Source: Sthenelais limicola (lineage: Eukaryota > Annelida > Polychaeta > Phyllodocida > Sigalionidae). From it: a DNA stretch of 64,000 nt. The stretch is taken from assembly GCA_942159475.1 (NCBI GenBank), contig OW804096.1:19058906-19122905 (forward strand), given 5' to 3'. The position numbers and the translations under genes were made by a program. Positions 1-11,775 of the stretch are shown one piece after another (position 1 is the stretch's first letter; every line of letters starts with the position of its first letter). A model generated the notes under the pieces. The model did no database searches and was not told the DNA's origin. It worked only from the letters and a program-made list of their open reading frames with translations.

Positions 1-84
1 TGTTGATGATTTTGTAGTCCAATATAGCTGAATTTACAAAATATGTCGATCTGCCAATTGTACATTTTCTGAAAATCTGACCCA
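1..84 (-). mobile_element. MITE-A copy, cut by the window edge
   Basis: The 3' third of a reverse-oriented copy ending at CTGACCC. Confidence 0.75.
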
Positions 85-204
85 TATACTGCAATGCTAT
101 GAGGGGGTGGTTTACCAAACAATCATAATATTTAGTGCAATGGAAGTTATGCTATGAGGGAGTTACAAGGCCTTTAAGAGTGGTTTACCATAGAATCTAT
201 ATGT

Positions 205-438
205 GGGACACATTTTCAGAAAATGTACAATTCAACTTCCCCAATCTTCTCAAATAACCCAAATTGCAGACGAAAATATAGTTCAAAATACAGTTCAACC
301 TAGCCAAACAGATTGCTAGAATCAATGCAATGCCAAATATACCGAATATACCTAGTATTGACTAAATTGCAGCCTAATTTAGCAGAATTTACAAAATTTG
401 TACAGCTGCCAATTGTACATTTTCTGGAAATCTGACCC
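205..438 (-). mobile_element. MITE-A copy, full length
   Basis: 234 bp with both inverted termini; the outer bases of the left TIR are altered (GGGACACATTTTCAG). Confidence 0.85.
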
Positions 439-700
439 ATATAGTGCAATGCTATGAGGGAGTGGTTTACCAAACACTCATATATACTGCACAGGGCCCT
501 ACATAAGGCAACTATCTATACACAAGTCTCTTGATACCCTGAAACCACTGTGTAGGAGAAGCTTTTAGAGCGGGCCTAGGTTTGGTAATGTACTTATTGA
601 GTCTGTGCTTGTGTAATCTAACACATTTCCCTTTGTCAATGATGCTGCCAGCCTTGTGTATGCTCCCCTTTAGGCTCTCTACAATAGGGGTATTGTGTAT
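439..700. other. Spacer between MITE-A copies
   Basis: A short word (GCAATGCTATGAGGG with GTGGTTTACCA) recurs at about 91-112, 130-200 and 450-473 around the first copies, so the target itself seems to be a small tandem repeat. No gene is visible. Confidence 0.4.
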
Positions 701-934
701 GTGTCAGATTTTCAGAAAATGTGCAATTCGCCTTCACTAATTCTCTTAAATAACCCACATTTAAGAAAAAATCAGCTTCAAAATGCAGTTTAACATAACA
801 GAACAGATACTATAAATCAATGTGAGATACTCAGATATACCAGGTATTCTTCATTTTTCTAATTAAGCAGTAATTTCGCAGTATTTCGTAAATGTCTAGG
901 GCTGCCGATCGTACATTTTCCGAAAATCTGACCC
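701..934 (-). mobile_element. MITE-A copy, full length (subfamily 2-like)
   Basis: Left end slightly decayed, right end GAAAATCTGACCC intact. The interior carries the subfamily-2 block (ACAGATACTATAAATCAATG). Confidence 0.85.
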
Positions 935-1307
935 TTATATGTGTCACAGGAAAAATTATAGCTAATAAGTATTATATCTTATAGCACATCATGAAATCAC
1001 TTATGTACTGTGGTCCAGATATATTGAACAATCTTCCACCCGAAATATGGAGGGAGGTAAACGGAAATTAAAATAATCACATTTTGACAGAGTGACATGA
1101 GAAAAGTGGTCTAAACAGTTAAAACTTAACATTTAATGCATGAAGGTACGATTACTGTTTTTCAGAAAGATATAATTCTTCATACTTATTCATCATGTTA
1201 TGTACCATCTCATCTCATTCCAACACCTTTTATTACATTATATCCTAAATATCTGTCTAATGTAAAGGATTAACAGCCAGTGCAACTGTGAAAACCAGAT
1301 AATTAAT

Positions 1308-1344
1308 CTGATCCTCAATAAAGTATACTTTATCGAGGAATCAG
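1308..1344. repeat. 37-bp near-perfect palindrome
   Basis: CTGATCCTC pairs with GAGGAATCAG around the centre AAAGTATACTTT, with only a few mismatches. It sits four bases from the larger palindrome. Confidence 0.8.
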
Positions 1345-1348
1345 AATA

Positions 1349-1420
1349 CGAATAATCAGAAGGGTGTGGCCTTTTCCATCCCTATAGGGATGGAAAAGGC
1401 CACACCCTTCTGATTATTCG
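1349..1420. repeat. Perfect 72-bp palindrome, no spacer
   Basis: Both 36-base arms match exactly about the centre between 1384 and 1385 (CCCTATAGGG). Each arm begins CGAATAATCAGAAGGGTGTG. Confidence 0.95.
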
Positions 1421-2048
1421 TTCGCAGATGTCAGAAAAGTTCCTTAATGTAAAAATGATAGAGGAGCCATAAGTTGCTGCACTGAAGCTTTACCACCTCG
1501 CGAGTAGGCCCATGCGAAAAGTAAAATGTGATGATGACAAATAATGTAATATGGTAAAAGTTATAATTTAACGAGAAATGGAATATTCAACGGTCAGTAT
1601 GTGAGAGCACGACAGGGAACATTGTGTAATTGTTGTTTTTATATGTACTACTGTTTTTAAGAAATTAGCCTGATCTATACTTAAACTATCTGTATATTAA
1701 TCAGATAGGTACCCATTTGTATCACTGTACTACTACTAGAAGTAACAGTAAAGTTGTATAGTTTGATCAGTCACTAAGTAGGAAAATGATTAATTAAAAA
1801 TTTAGTGTTGTAGAATTAGATAGATTCAGTATCTCTCTTATTATTTTTTATTTACTCTCTTTTCGTGTATTAAATTTATGATTAATATCTTGATGTAACT
1901 TAAAAGTAATTAAAACTCAGGCTATTCTGGGAATATTCATACTGCCGTATGGAAATGTCTGTGTCCTGAATAACAAAATTTCAAAATCAAAATCAATCTA
2001 TGATACCTGAATAAATAAAGAAACAAACAAAAATCCTGTGACCTAAAT

Positions 2049-2595
2049 GTGATGTCTTACAAGAAAATGAGTCTCAAGTCGCAAAATTGCTATTTGTCAA
2101 AGTGATTTATTAACAAGATGTCTTTGTGTGAATGTTCCTATATTTACGGTGTCTAACTCCTGAAGTCGTATAAGGGTCAGATTGTCAGATACTGTACACT
2201 TGGTAGCTATACACATTTGAGACATTCTGCTAAATTAGACTAAACATTTGTCAATACTAGGTATATCTGCGTATATTTGGTATCGCATTGATTTAAAGTA
2301 TAAGTTCTGTTATGTTAAACAGCATTTTGAAGCTCATTCTTGTCTTAAATTTGGGTTGTTTGAGAGGATTGGGGAAGTTGAATTGTACATTTTCTGGCGA
2401 TTTCACCCATAAATACATGTATCAGGTTTCCATACAGTGTAGTAAATGTATCTCTGCATTTCAAAGGCCATCCTTTAGGGTATATTTAGCTACGTTACCT
2501 AGCTCTAGCTAGTGATTACCAGCCCAGAAATAATGCAAATTCATTTTTTTAAAACTAAAAACATCAAATGTAAAATATAGTAATGTAGTAGATAT
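2049..2595 (+). mobile_element. MITE-B copy split by a MITE-A copy
   Basis: Starts GTGATGTCTTACAAGAAAAT and follows the MITE-B consensus to about 2173, then resumes at about 2409 (ATACATGTATCAGG) to about 2595. The 3' end is missing. Confidence 0.8.
2174..2408 (+). mobile_element. MITE-A copy nested in MITE-B (subfamily 2)
   Basis: GGGTCAGATTGTCAG to TTTCACCC; both junctions fall inside MITE-B sequence, so MITE-A inserted later. Confidence 0.88.
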
Positions 2596-2857
2596 GAGGT
2601 TTAACACAAGTCTAGCTGACCTGTGGTTGTTTTAACTCTCATATGGCACGGGTTGGTCGTCAAGGTCAAGGTGTGGGTCTAAAAAAACAACTATAAATTC
2701 TATACTAGCTACAAACCTAAACGTAAACATACCCTAGACACCCGAGGTTTTAGTCGCTCTCTGCCGCCCCTCCTGTTGCCCACTTTGCCTGCTTTGTGAA
2801 TCCTTATAAAGAAATGAAATAAAGAATCCTCTAGCGACAGCCCTTCTTGATAATAGG

Positions 2858-3130
2858 GGATTTGCATGTCTCACTGCGCATGTCTACTGCGCATGTCTAC
2901 TGCAGTGCATGCTGGGATGCATTCTGAGCTACTAATATATTTGCCAACATTTTATTGAAAATTGCAAAAATGTTTTCACCAATATCACAGCTTGTATAAA
3001 TGATCTATGAAAACCAAATGCATGATGGGAAAGGTGGGAAGCATGTATAACACATGGATATTGGCATTGGTGCATTGATATATAGTCCATGCTGGACATG
3101 GCATGTTCTCTATTAATTTTAGACTTTATT
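2858..3130 (+). mobile_element. Element G, left part
   Basis: Begins GGGGATTTGCATG and matches the reverse complement of 60590-60855 over about 270 bp (shared words include TGCAGTGCATGCTGGGATG and TGATCTATGAAAACCAAATG). Confidence 0.75.
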
Positions 3131-3395
3131 CCACGATTTGGCCGTGAGCGTACAATATAATCGATATACTTGCCGCTCACAAGGTGTACAATATACACCG
3201 TCCCGCGCAACGTATCCGCGTGATACGAAAATGAATACGAATTTCTTGTACCCACTTTTGATACGATTTTTTTCGTCTCAGTGTATTCGCGCAGCGTTTT
3301 TCGTATCAGCGATTCGCGCAGCGTTTTTTCGTATCTGCGATTCGCGCAGCGTTTTTCGTACCCGCAGTTCGGGGAGGGGGGGGGGGGGGGGGGAC
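3130..3395 (+). repeat. CpG-rich block with about three 31-bp repeats and a poly-G run
   Basis: Repeats of GATTCGCGCAGCGTTTTTCG lie at about 3284-3375, ending in a run of about 22 G. CpG density is far above the surroundings. Similar TACGAAAAACG/TTTTTCGTATC words recur at 10285-10500. Confidence 0.7.
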
Positions 3396-3880
3396 TAGGA
3401 TGGTGATAATATGGTTTAGAATTTTCGGAAAATATTTGCTTTAATTATGGTTCGTTTATATCTGATATTATATTGCAATTAATGTACTGTACTGTACCAT
3501 GCTGTATGTAACAAAATGCATTATTATCGGCGAAATTGAAGCAAGAGAAGACAAGACAATGGTTACATTATACAGTTTACTCCTTTATTATTCAATTCGA
3601 AATTGTCCCTATAAGTACACTGTTTTGCCGGAGTGCTGTTGCTGACAGAATAATTACAAACAGATAAGAAGGAATCCAGGAATACAGACATACAATGTAG
3701 AAGAAACTTCAGAGATTTCACTATACGTTATGGGCAGGTTTCTCAATGCCATTTAAAGATGCCATAATTGCAAGGGTTTACTCATTCAAATATTTAGTTC
3801 AATTACACACTCACCTATCTCTTTGCAATAACATTAATTCTCTATGCTACCCTTAAAATACAAGTGATAACATATTGATC
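3396..3880. other. Intergenic, no gene seen
   Basis: AT-rich, no repeat or exon signal recognised. Confidence 0.4.
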
Positions 3881-3881
3881 T

Positions 3882-4062
3882 CTAGTGGGTGAGTGGAAAG
3901 GGGGGGCAAGATAGGGTAAGAAGGGGTGAGTATAGGAGGGGCGGGGCGGGATGGGATAGGGTATGAGAGGGAGGAGGGGAGGGGCGAGATAGTGTAAGGT
4001 TATGAGAGGGGGTGAGTGTAGGAGGGGAGGGGCAAGATGGGGCCAGGTTATGAGGGGAGGCC
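3882..4062 (+). repeat. G/A-rich imperfect minisatellite
   Basis: About 180 bp of almost pure purine with recurring GGTGAGTGTAGGAGGGG and GGTTATGAGAGGG words. Such tracts can form triplex DNA. Confidence 0.7.
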
Positions 4063-4139
4063 GAAAGAATTTCTTGTTTGTGTGAGGGGTCTACACAAAA
4101 TGGGTCACATTTGTTATCGTTGCAATCAATTAAAACTTT

Positions 4140-4950
4140 TAAAAAGAAATCACACACATTATTGTTTCATTTCGAAATAAAACATTATGGAGCATACTGC
4201 ATATACCATTCAATGTCACATATCCACTTATTTAAACCATTATTTCAAGTATTTAGACAAGACAAAATGTTCAGATCTCATGGCCAGCATGGGCTATATT
4301 TACGCCACAAACTAAAGACAAAATACTTCACATGATATATTAGCCTCTACTTCATACAATTTGAAGTTGATTAACAATTCTTTGAAGAATGGATTCTGCT
4401 TAGAAAACCAATTGAAAAAAATCATTGCGGATCCCAATGAGGCCTTATTATTAACAAAAATTGGATGAATAATTAGTAACTTCGAAATGAAAATAATATA
4501 TAGCCCATACTATACGCCATTCATTACATATCAACTTAAAACTTGGATTATGAGATATCATCATGGACAAAGCTATGATCAAGCAAATTCCAATGATGTG
4601 AACCTTTGGAAATTATAATTAAATATACTTCTTAGAATGACATAAGAATGCAAACATCTATTTAGTACAGAGTCGTCTTGGAATTTGGTACATGCATTTA
4701 CACAATAGAGATCCCTAAGCAACCCCAAAATGAGAACATTACCACACAAATCGTTGGGGGAAACATTTAAAAGATTTGCCACTTTTGACTCATTTCTTAG
4801 GCCAACTAGGGCTATACTTACATTACAAACCAAAAACAAAATACTTCCCATGAGGTGAACAATAATCTTTGTAACAGCTCAATTTCACTTCACTTAATTA
4901 TAGTTGATTAACAAGACTTCGCAGAATGGATTCTACTCAGAGATCTAAAT
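4140..4950. repeat. Diverged local duplication
   Basis: 4285-4400 (GGGCTATATTTACGCCACAA onward, GAATGGATTCTGCT) resembles 4808-4945 (GGGCTATACTTACATTACAA onward, GAATGGATTCTACT); 4160-4230 resembles 4478-4545. This is an old duplication with unit near 0.5 kb. No gene is evident. Confidence 0.45.
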
Positions 4951-4969
4951 AAAAATACTAACTACAAGT

Positions 4970-5200
4970 ACTTAACTAAAATATTGTTTCTTTTTCAAAG
5001 AAACACAACATTTGGCACAACTTCTCAACTTCTCCTTGGCCATGATGTTCTCCATTGTCATGGCAGGAAGCATGGCACCAGCCTTAACAGTTCTTTTACT
5101 TAGTTTTTCTTTTGTGGTACTGCTGGGCCCTTTTGCATTCCACCTGCTAAATTGGGTCCTCCTCTTTTTGATCAGCCTGGAAGTCGTACTCTATCTGCAA
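4970..5200 (-). CDS. Exon-like segment C of a probable host gene (partial)
   Basis: The minus strand has a T-rich acceptor TTTTGCAG (ends 5195) with a second AG at 5191. From 5190 one frame is open for about 70 codons and is strikingly basic (IKKRR, TTKEKLSKRTVKAG, MENIMAKEKLRSCAKC) before a stop near 4980. A different frame, the one that would continue from exon B through the second AG, ends at a TAG at 5147-5149 after about 14 codons (YDFQADQKEEDP). Which is used cannot be settled here, and an exon may be missing between them. I do not recognise the protein. The opposite strand shows a hydrophobic ORF that is the shadow of this segment. Confidence 0.35.
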
Positions 5201-5905
5201 AATGATAGATTCAAACCATTGATTATTAATCATAGATACCCTAAATGGTATTGTTGGCCTAAAAATTTTATATTCAAAGATGTTGGCAGGGGTACTGCCA
5301 ACTGTCGGAGAGTTAATTTGGTTAAATTTCTGACTGTCCTGAAAACATAGAGGCTTGTGAAGTAGAATTTTTCACTTTTTTCATTGGACTATATGGGTGC
5401 CAACGTTTTGGGCATTACTGTCCTTCATCAGGGCTAGTCCAGGAGTGAATGCCTTGACATAATACGGGTCCTTATAATTATACCAGTACAGTGCATCATG
5501 GGTATTGTTACCAAGTAAAGTTAGGTGGAGAAATTTGATCATTAGTTGTATAACTTTTTTAGACATAATGTTTTCATGTTTTAGTTCGGTATCCAATTGT
5601 TTTTGAAATTGTTACTAATAAAGTCAATGTGATACAATATATTTCCGAATCATTTGGCTTGATTTAAAAAAAAAAAAAGATATATCTAAGATTGATATCT
5701 ACACCACATTGAAGTATTTGATACACACTTTAGGAGTAACACAGTACATTCAGTATTTGTAGTTGCATCTTATTCCACATTTACAGTAATATCTCCTGGA
5801 CTGAGTCAAATTGTAGATGTTAAAACAATAGTGGGTTCTATGCTGTCTGCTAGTGATAGGAAAATCAGTATTTCTGTCTTATACATAAGTCATCAATAAA
5901 CCTAC

Positions 5906-5982
5906 CTGTGAATTGCTCTGCATGGGTGAAGTCCTGCTGACAGTTGAACCATTGTTGGTCAGCGCTCAAGGTACATTTGAAC
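5906..5982 (-). CDS. Exon-like segment B of a probable host gene
   Basis: 77 bp bounded by TTTGCAG on its 5' side and CACAG|GTAGGT on its 3' side, both good splice sites. One frame is open through it (FKCTLSADQQWFNC, then QQDFTHAEQFT). When it is joined to segment A the first AUG arises exactly across the junction. Cys, Trp and His spacing suggests a folded domain, but no family is recognised. Confidence 0.45.
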
Positions 5983-6260
5983 CTGCAAACAAGTAGCATT
6001 TTTCTAATTTTTGTATTCACAAATTATTCTCAGTAAATCTCATTCATCAGAAATTGGCTTTTACTAGAAATAGAAATCCTGTATTCATATTCGATCTAAC
6101 TTTATTCAGAAATGCTCACCAAAAATCAAATTTATTTGCAAGATTGTTGGGATCGAAAGATGATGAATTGATACTGAATGATATTACAAATTGTGTGGAA
6201 GAGCCAAGCATATGTGTGACTGATCAAATAATAAATATACTTACTTGTATTTTATCTTAC

Positions 6261-6367
6261 ATTGTTGTATATGGAATGGTCTTTACTGCTCCAGTTTAGT
6301 GAATGATCCCTCAACCTGCCGCACACACACGTCTCCCCAAGCAGGAGCATCAGGCCACTAGCCATAC
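6261..6367 (-). other. Exon-like segment A (5' UTR or upstream exon)
   Basis: 107 bp from a TTTTCAG acceptor (ends 6368) to an AAT|GTAAGA donor. In the frame of segment B it carries a stop, then ends in AT, which with the first G of segment B makes an AUG. It is therefore probably 5' UTR plus two thirds of the start codon. Another frame is open throughout (MASGLMLLLGETCVCG), but it would hit a stop in B. Confidence 0.35.
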
Positions 6368-7689
6368 CTGAAAATGTGATGTTTAATAACATATTAATAT
6401 TTGTATTATGTATTGAAAGGATTTGATTTGATTTAATAGTTTGGGTTGCTCCAGGTAGACCTGCTAGGGCAGAGGCAGTCATCCCAATTCTGGCGGATGT
6501 ATGTTATTATAATTGTATGTGATCAGAATAAAAATGCAATATATATATATATATATCTAGCCAATACATCATGCGATATACAATATTCTCAGTTGAAGCT
6601 AATCAAAACAATAATAACAAAGATATACAAAAATCAACATAGGGTCTACCTACCTACAACTTTTTTACATTAAATAAAAATATAGATGAAATATTTAAGA
6701 ACAAGTTCGTATGCACAGGGTATTGACAGACTACATCAAAGAGAAGAATTTCTGGCATCTAGACAATACAATTCAATCAAACTGCCCAAGAGCAATACTT
6801 TCAGTGGTAATCTAGTTAACAGATATTCCATGGTTCACCCAAAGGATGGGTCGCATCTGTACTAGCAGGGCATGAAGATACACATATACAAAAAAAATAT
6901 AAACGAAAATTGTTCAGAAAACAATTATCATCATAGGCAAGAAAGAAAACAAATTAGTTAGACGTTCATATCATCTGTGGATTTTTCAGTTGCGATTATA
7001 TTTTATGTAAACATGTTATCAAACATCAAATAAAGCATAATTTTACCCACTCCAATTTATTAAAAGATACTGTAATCGTTTTGATTCTAAATACTTAAAA
7101 GATTCATTCTCAGGTCAATTCATGTCACTTTAATGGATGTTAATACCTCAAGTCGACCATGGAAATAATAACGTTTCTAGACAATTATCCAACCCCATGA
7201 TAATTTCTAATGATTGGCACTTACAGCAGATTAAATACAGTTAACCATATATTCTACGGCTATACGATCTATGAGTTAACGTAGTACTGTATGGGGCAGT
7301 ATAGTTGCCTAGGCTACACCGATGCGTGTCATTAATTATCAATATTATTTCCCCATGTGAAGTCGGCACCTATCTCATTCTCTTCAGCTTACTGAGACGA
7401 ACACAACAAGCTTTGAACAGAGTTTCTCCTATAATTTTGAGCTGGGTTATGCCCCTCATATTGGTACATACTGTAAAAGGCAAACATCAAATGAACCATG
7501 CATGACCATTGCCGGCCATTGACCTAAATAGCGTACCTAATATTGCTCATCCATGCATCCTTGCTAGCTTTCTTATAGGTTACTACGTCTATGTTATTAA
7601 TAAATAAGAATAGGCTTACTTACACATGTTATTCACTGGTGTCTGCGGATTTATATATGGTTGACTTCAGTTTCAGAAACATGCAGGAT

Positions 7690-7860
7690 CTGGCGAGTTT
7701 GCTGAAATTATTGTGTAATGTCCAACGATATGCAAAACAAACAAAATGGCTGCGGCTTGCCCAGCTACTTCTGCCCCTGCCCTACAGTGGCGCCCCCAAG
7801 CAGGCTGGACTGTTGCCAAGCTAAAGTGCCAGAGGGCGCTGCGCCTAATTAAAGACATAT
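7690..7860 (-). promoter_or_regulatory. GC-richer promoter or first exon candidate
   Basis: A GC-rich island in AT-rich DNA, with GGCGC words near 7790 and 7838, and on the minus strand GCCGCAGCCATTTTG near 7750, a YY1-type start-site element. It lies upstream of segments A-C on the same strand and could be their promoter. Confidence 0.25.
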
Positions 7861-8099
7861 TAGCTCATATTATCATTTGTTTATGGGGGTTGCGGGAGGG
7901 GAAGGGGTGGAAGCCGCATTAATAACCAGAACATCTATTAAGCACTTAAATGGAGATGCTGGGATATATTCTAAGATATTAAACCCTATTGAATAATTGT
8001 CAGCATTCATCCAACGAGGGAGCGGTAGCCTAGGCTACTCCATAATGTCACATTAGGATTAGTGTTTAAAGTGTAATGTACTGATTAGCCTATAAGAAG

Positions 8100-8552
8100 T
8101 AGAGAGGAACACAGAAAGACATGTAGTCTTGTGTAAGTCAGAGAATCAAATGTCCTTTATTAAGGGAGTAAGTATACATCCTTGTACATAGCTGGTTTAA
8201 CTATCCCAAAACTTGCAGACCACAGTCTGATCTACCTATACGGTAGGTCTGTACATTACAACTACCTTGTACAGTGATATATGTATAGTGTGCGTTGTCC
8301 ATGATGCTATGAATATTATGTAACACAGAGGCAGATCCCGACACGTAGACTTGCATAAAACAATGCTATTATATTACCGTAATTAGAGATTATGGAAATA
8401 TGATAATGATAATAATAACTGGGTGATTAATGATTAATAAAAATATAATTAGGTTGAGCAATGTTACGTAATGTTATATAACACTACTCCCTCCCCCCAA
8501 CCTCAATCAGGTACGAAGTACCGAATGAGGTGTATTAGAAAACAAAAAAATG
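8100..8552. other. Intergenic, no gene seen
   Basis: No exon or repeat family recognised; AT-rich. Confidence 0.35.
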
Positions 8553-8951
8553 TTATCCGTTTTAGGAAAATGAGTCATAAGTCGGAAAATATGGATTTTG
8601 TGATATCACCATATTTGAAAAGAGGAGATCAAGTCGTTCCAATGATAGTAAACACTAGGACAACTAATATGTATTTCTATATTTTAAGTTTGATATTTTT
8701 TATTTTTGAAAAAAAAGTTTGCAATGTTTCTGGGTGGATAATTACCAGTAAAGTAACTAAATATACTCCATACGAATGCCTTCACAACGGAAGGATATAA
8801 TTAATACAATGTTCTGAAATTTGTTACATGGATTCATTAGACTATGAGTGTTACACTCACCAAAAATCAGATCATTTCAATAAAGAAATCTTATAAAAAA
8901 AACACTTTGAAAAATATCAATTTCGCGACTTATGACTCATTTTCCTGGAAC
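8553..8951 (-). mobile_element. MITE-B copy, near full length
   Basis: AGGAAAATGAGTCATAAGTCG at one end and CGACTTATGACTCATTTTCC at the other form the TIRs; about 400 bp. Confidence 0.85.
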
Positions 8952-8999
8952 ACATCACAAATATATAAATTTTCTGAAAATGTTTGTCTGAAAATGTTT

Positions 9000-10280
9000 G
9001 TCGTTATGTGATGTGTTCAACATACAAAGTTCCCCTTGAATTCAGTGAGTGTCACTGAAATGTCCTTTTCTCTGGTTTAGATTAGCCTATCATTCATTGT
9101 CCTCATCGATGAGTTGAGTTATATGAAACACTTGACTGGACAAATCTAAACATACTAAAGATTATCATGTAACTAACTGGATTAAGTGTTAAGTAGGCCC
9201 ACACATGATGATTTACCTGCGTGAAAATAACTGGTACCAGGTAGTTGTTGATAACTAAGACCACTGATCAATTTACTTTACCAATACATAGACCATTTCC
9301 TGACCGGTTCTATCAAGCACCCGGCCAGAAATATCAACCGGACCAATAGCTAGGCCTGTGCATATCTCCCTGCTACGATCTAGGAATGTATACCTAGCTG
9401 ACAAAGACTCATACCAAAAGAACATAACAATTAGGACAGGTAGTCCGTTTGACAATCTTAGAGTGCAAGGGAACGAATTGTTTGCATTTCAATTGTATGT
9501 ATGGGCTCCATCTGTCAACGTCAGCAATAATGGCTAAACAAAACTCGTTTAAAATGTGAATGGTTACAAATGTGAACTTGGCTGGACGATTTTAAAATCA
9601 TAATTAAAATAAATTCCATTCTTATCGCAAAATTAAATCTTATTGCAGTGTATATTTCTTTCTTCATTTATTTCATTCATTTTTAATTCGGACCCATTCA
9701 ATACTGTTAGCACACCTTAGGGTGGGGGAGTTATGAAGAAGCTACTCTTCCAACCCAGGGAAGCTAGCTTTTTTAGCTGTCGCCTATGTGTGAACGAAAT
9801 AGCTTAGAATAGAAACTCAAACAAGCTATATTATGCTATGCAGGATTTAATTTTCATTGCAGTTTTAGTGTGGGTTCTTATCCACAGTCAAGAAAGCACT
9901 GGGCAAATATGTTATTATAGAATGATGAAAGAAATGCTATATATATCGTTCTGCTTCTGTTGAATAGACTAAAGGAAATTCCTTGTTGATATGATTGTAT
10001 CAAAATTGACCAAAGAATACACCAATTTGTCCAATATATAGCGGGAAATTAATAAAGATCCGATCCCATTATTTCTGTTATGATATCTATTCATTTTTTT
10101 ATTCGAAAATAATTATTTTTATAGATCATTTTCACGTTAACCAAACAACATGGTTTTGACAAAAAAATATGTGTATGGACGTTTAGGGCAGTGGACGGGA
10201 GCGCGGGGCTTGATCGAGGTTTCTCTTGGTCATTTCGATGGTAATAAAAACTAATCATTTCAATGGTAATAAAAAATATT
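9000..10280. other. Intergenic, no gene seen
   Basis: AT-rich, without recognisable exon or repeat. Confidence 0.4.
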
Positions 10281-10284
10281 TCTC

Positions 10285-10813
10285 AATACGAAAAACGCAG
10301 CATGAATACGGAGCATATCATATTTCGTCTCCGTGATTCAAATGACCGTTTTTCGTATCAGAAGTTCAGGCGATTTCGTCACCACAGTTCACCAGTAGCG
10401 TTCGCGGTGCTTGGTAGACAAAAATCGTCACACTGTAGACGAAAAAACTCGCCGCTCCGTATCGCGCGGGTACGGTGCGCGGGAGAGTGTAAACTCCCTG
10501 TATTGTACAGTGACGTCACAACCGTTCGAGACTATCGGTGAGCCATGCAAACAGCACAATTTGATGAAATAAATCAAACTAAGTTGTAATAAGTTAAGAA
10601 TCATGGAATAAAAGCAAGAATAGCACAGTATCGCGTCTTCGGCCGCCTGTATTCTCCTCGTATGGCCGAAAAACAACTCGGCCTACGGCCTCGTAGTTTT
10701 TCGGCCATACTCGGAGAATACAGCCCCCCTCATACGCGATACTATGCTGTTCTTGCTATAGTACCATTAGTCCCATAGTTCCATGCGAATATAGATTCAA
10801 AATGGTGGCTATG
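10285..10813 (+). mobile_element. Element G, right part with CpG-rich interior and hairpin
   Basis: 10285-10500 holds the CpG-rich TACGAAAAACG type sequence, and 10601-10780 an imperfect hairpin. The end (GTACCATTAGTCCCATAGTT to ATGCAAATCCC) matches the end of the 60.5-kb copy. Confidence 0.6.
10601..10780. repeat. Foldback inside element G, arms about 75 bp
   Basis: AAGCAAGAATAGCACAGTATCG pairs imperfectly with CGATACTATGCTGTTCTTGCT, and GTATGGCCGAAAAAC with GTTTTTCGGCCATAC. Confidence 0.8.
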
Positions 10814-10914
10814 CAAATCCCATATTCTGATGGTGATGATCTAACAAAGGCGAGGATGACTGTAAATCGAATGAATGATGTCTCTATCACACAAACACTT
10901 TACGGTCATCTTTC

Positions 10915-11130
10915 CTTAAAATTCTTTCTTTCTTTCTATTTCCACCATTTCCTCATCTCTCTAAAACTTCTCCCTCATTCTACATTCTTCTTCTATCTCC
11001 TTTCATCTCCCCCCACTCCCCCCCCCCCCCTGCCCCTTTTCTTTCCATCTCTACCCCCTCCCCTTTCCTTCATTCTCTCCTCCTCCCCATTTCCTTCCTC
11101 TAGCCCTCACTTTCTCCTCCCTCTCCCGTG
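10915..11130 (+). repeat. Pyrimidine-rich tract (C/T)
   Basis: About 200 bp of C/T-rich DNA abutting a MITE-A copy; a similar CT-rich tract continues at 11380-11500 on its other side, so the MITE sits inside it. Confidence 0.7.
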
Positions 11131-11140
11131 ATATATATAT

Positions 11141-11374
11141 GGGTCAGATTTTCAGAAAATGTACAATTCAACTTCGCCAATCTTCTCAAATAACCCAAAT
11201 TTCAGACGAAAAGTGGTTCAAAATTCAGTTCAACCTAACCAAACCGATTGCTAGAATCAATGCAATGCCAAATATACTCGAATTTACCTAGTATTGGCCA
11301 AATTGCAGCTTGATTTAGAAGAATTTCCTAAATGTGTACAGCTGCCAATTGTACATTTTCTGAAAATCTGACCC
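11141..11374 (-). mobile_element. MITE-A reference copy, 234 bp
   Basis: Best preserved reverse copy. The termini GGGTCAGATTTTCAGAAAAT and ATTTTCTGAAAATCTGACCC are perfect inverted repeats and pair on through GTACAATT. TATATA lies on both sides, consistent with a TA target if the ends are T-GGGTC and GACCC-A. There is no coding capacity, so it depends on a transposase elsewhere; TA targets fit Tc1/mariner-type enzymes (inference). Confidence 0.92.
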
Positions 11375-11505
11375 ATATATTCCCTCCCCCTCTCTCTTTT
11401 CCTCTCTTCATTCTCTGTTCATCGTTCATCTCTCTCTCACTTCTCGCTCTCATGTGGTTCTCCACTTTACTTCCTCTGCCTCTGCCTTGACCCCCTTCCT
11501 TAATA

Positions 11506-11595
11506 GAGTCAGATCATCAGAAAATGTACAATTGGCAGCTCTACACATTTAGGAAATTCTGCTAAATTAGGCTGAAAAATGATCAATACCGGGTA
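11506..11595 (+). mobile_element. MITE-A, 5' fragment
   Basis: Breaks off where element F begins (GAAGGTTTATGAAACAGG). Confidence 0.7.
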
Positions 11596-11599
11596 TACC

Positions 11600-11770
11600 C
11601 ATAATTGAAGGTTTATGAAACAGGATTATTGGGAAACAGGAAGTATGATGTCAAAGATAGAGGACTTCCACGGGGAAATCCTGTTTGATAAACGTTTGAT
11701 TATGTGTGACTCATTTCACTCCCTCTATTTGTGACACCACTTAAAGTAAACAGTATTATTGTATGCACTT
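11600..11770 (+). repeat. Dispersed repeat F
   Basis: Matches, inverted, 55076-55165 and 55520-55605. Shared words: GGTTTATGAAACAGG, AAACAGGAAGTATGATGTCAA and ATTATGTGTGACTCATT. Confidence 0.75.
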
Positions 11771-11775
11771 GATAT

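Larger units (their letters stand above)
935..2048. other. Intergenic, no gene seen
   Basis: AT-rich DNA apart from the palindromes at 1308-1420. Confidence 0.5.

Noticed and set aside
5012..5350. Hydrophobic 112-codon ORF on the + strand
   Set aside because: Lies opposite the splice-bounded basic segment C on the minus strand; the hydrophobicity is the complement of Lys/Arg codons.
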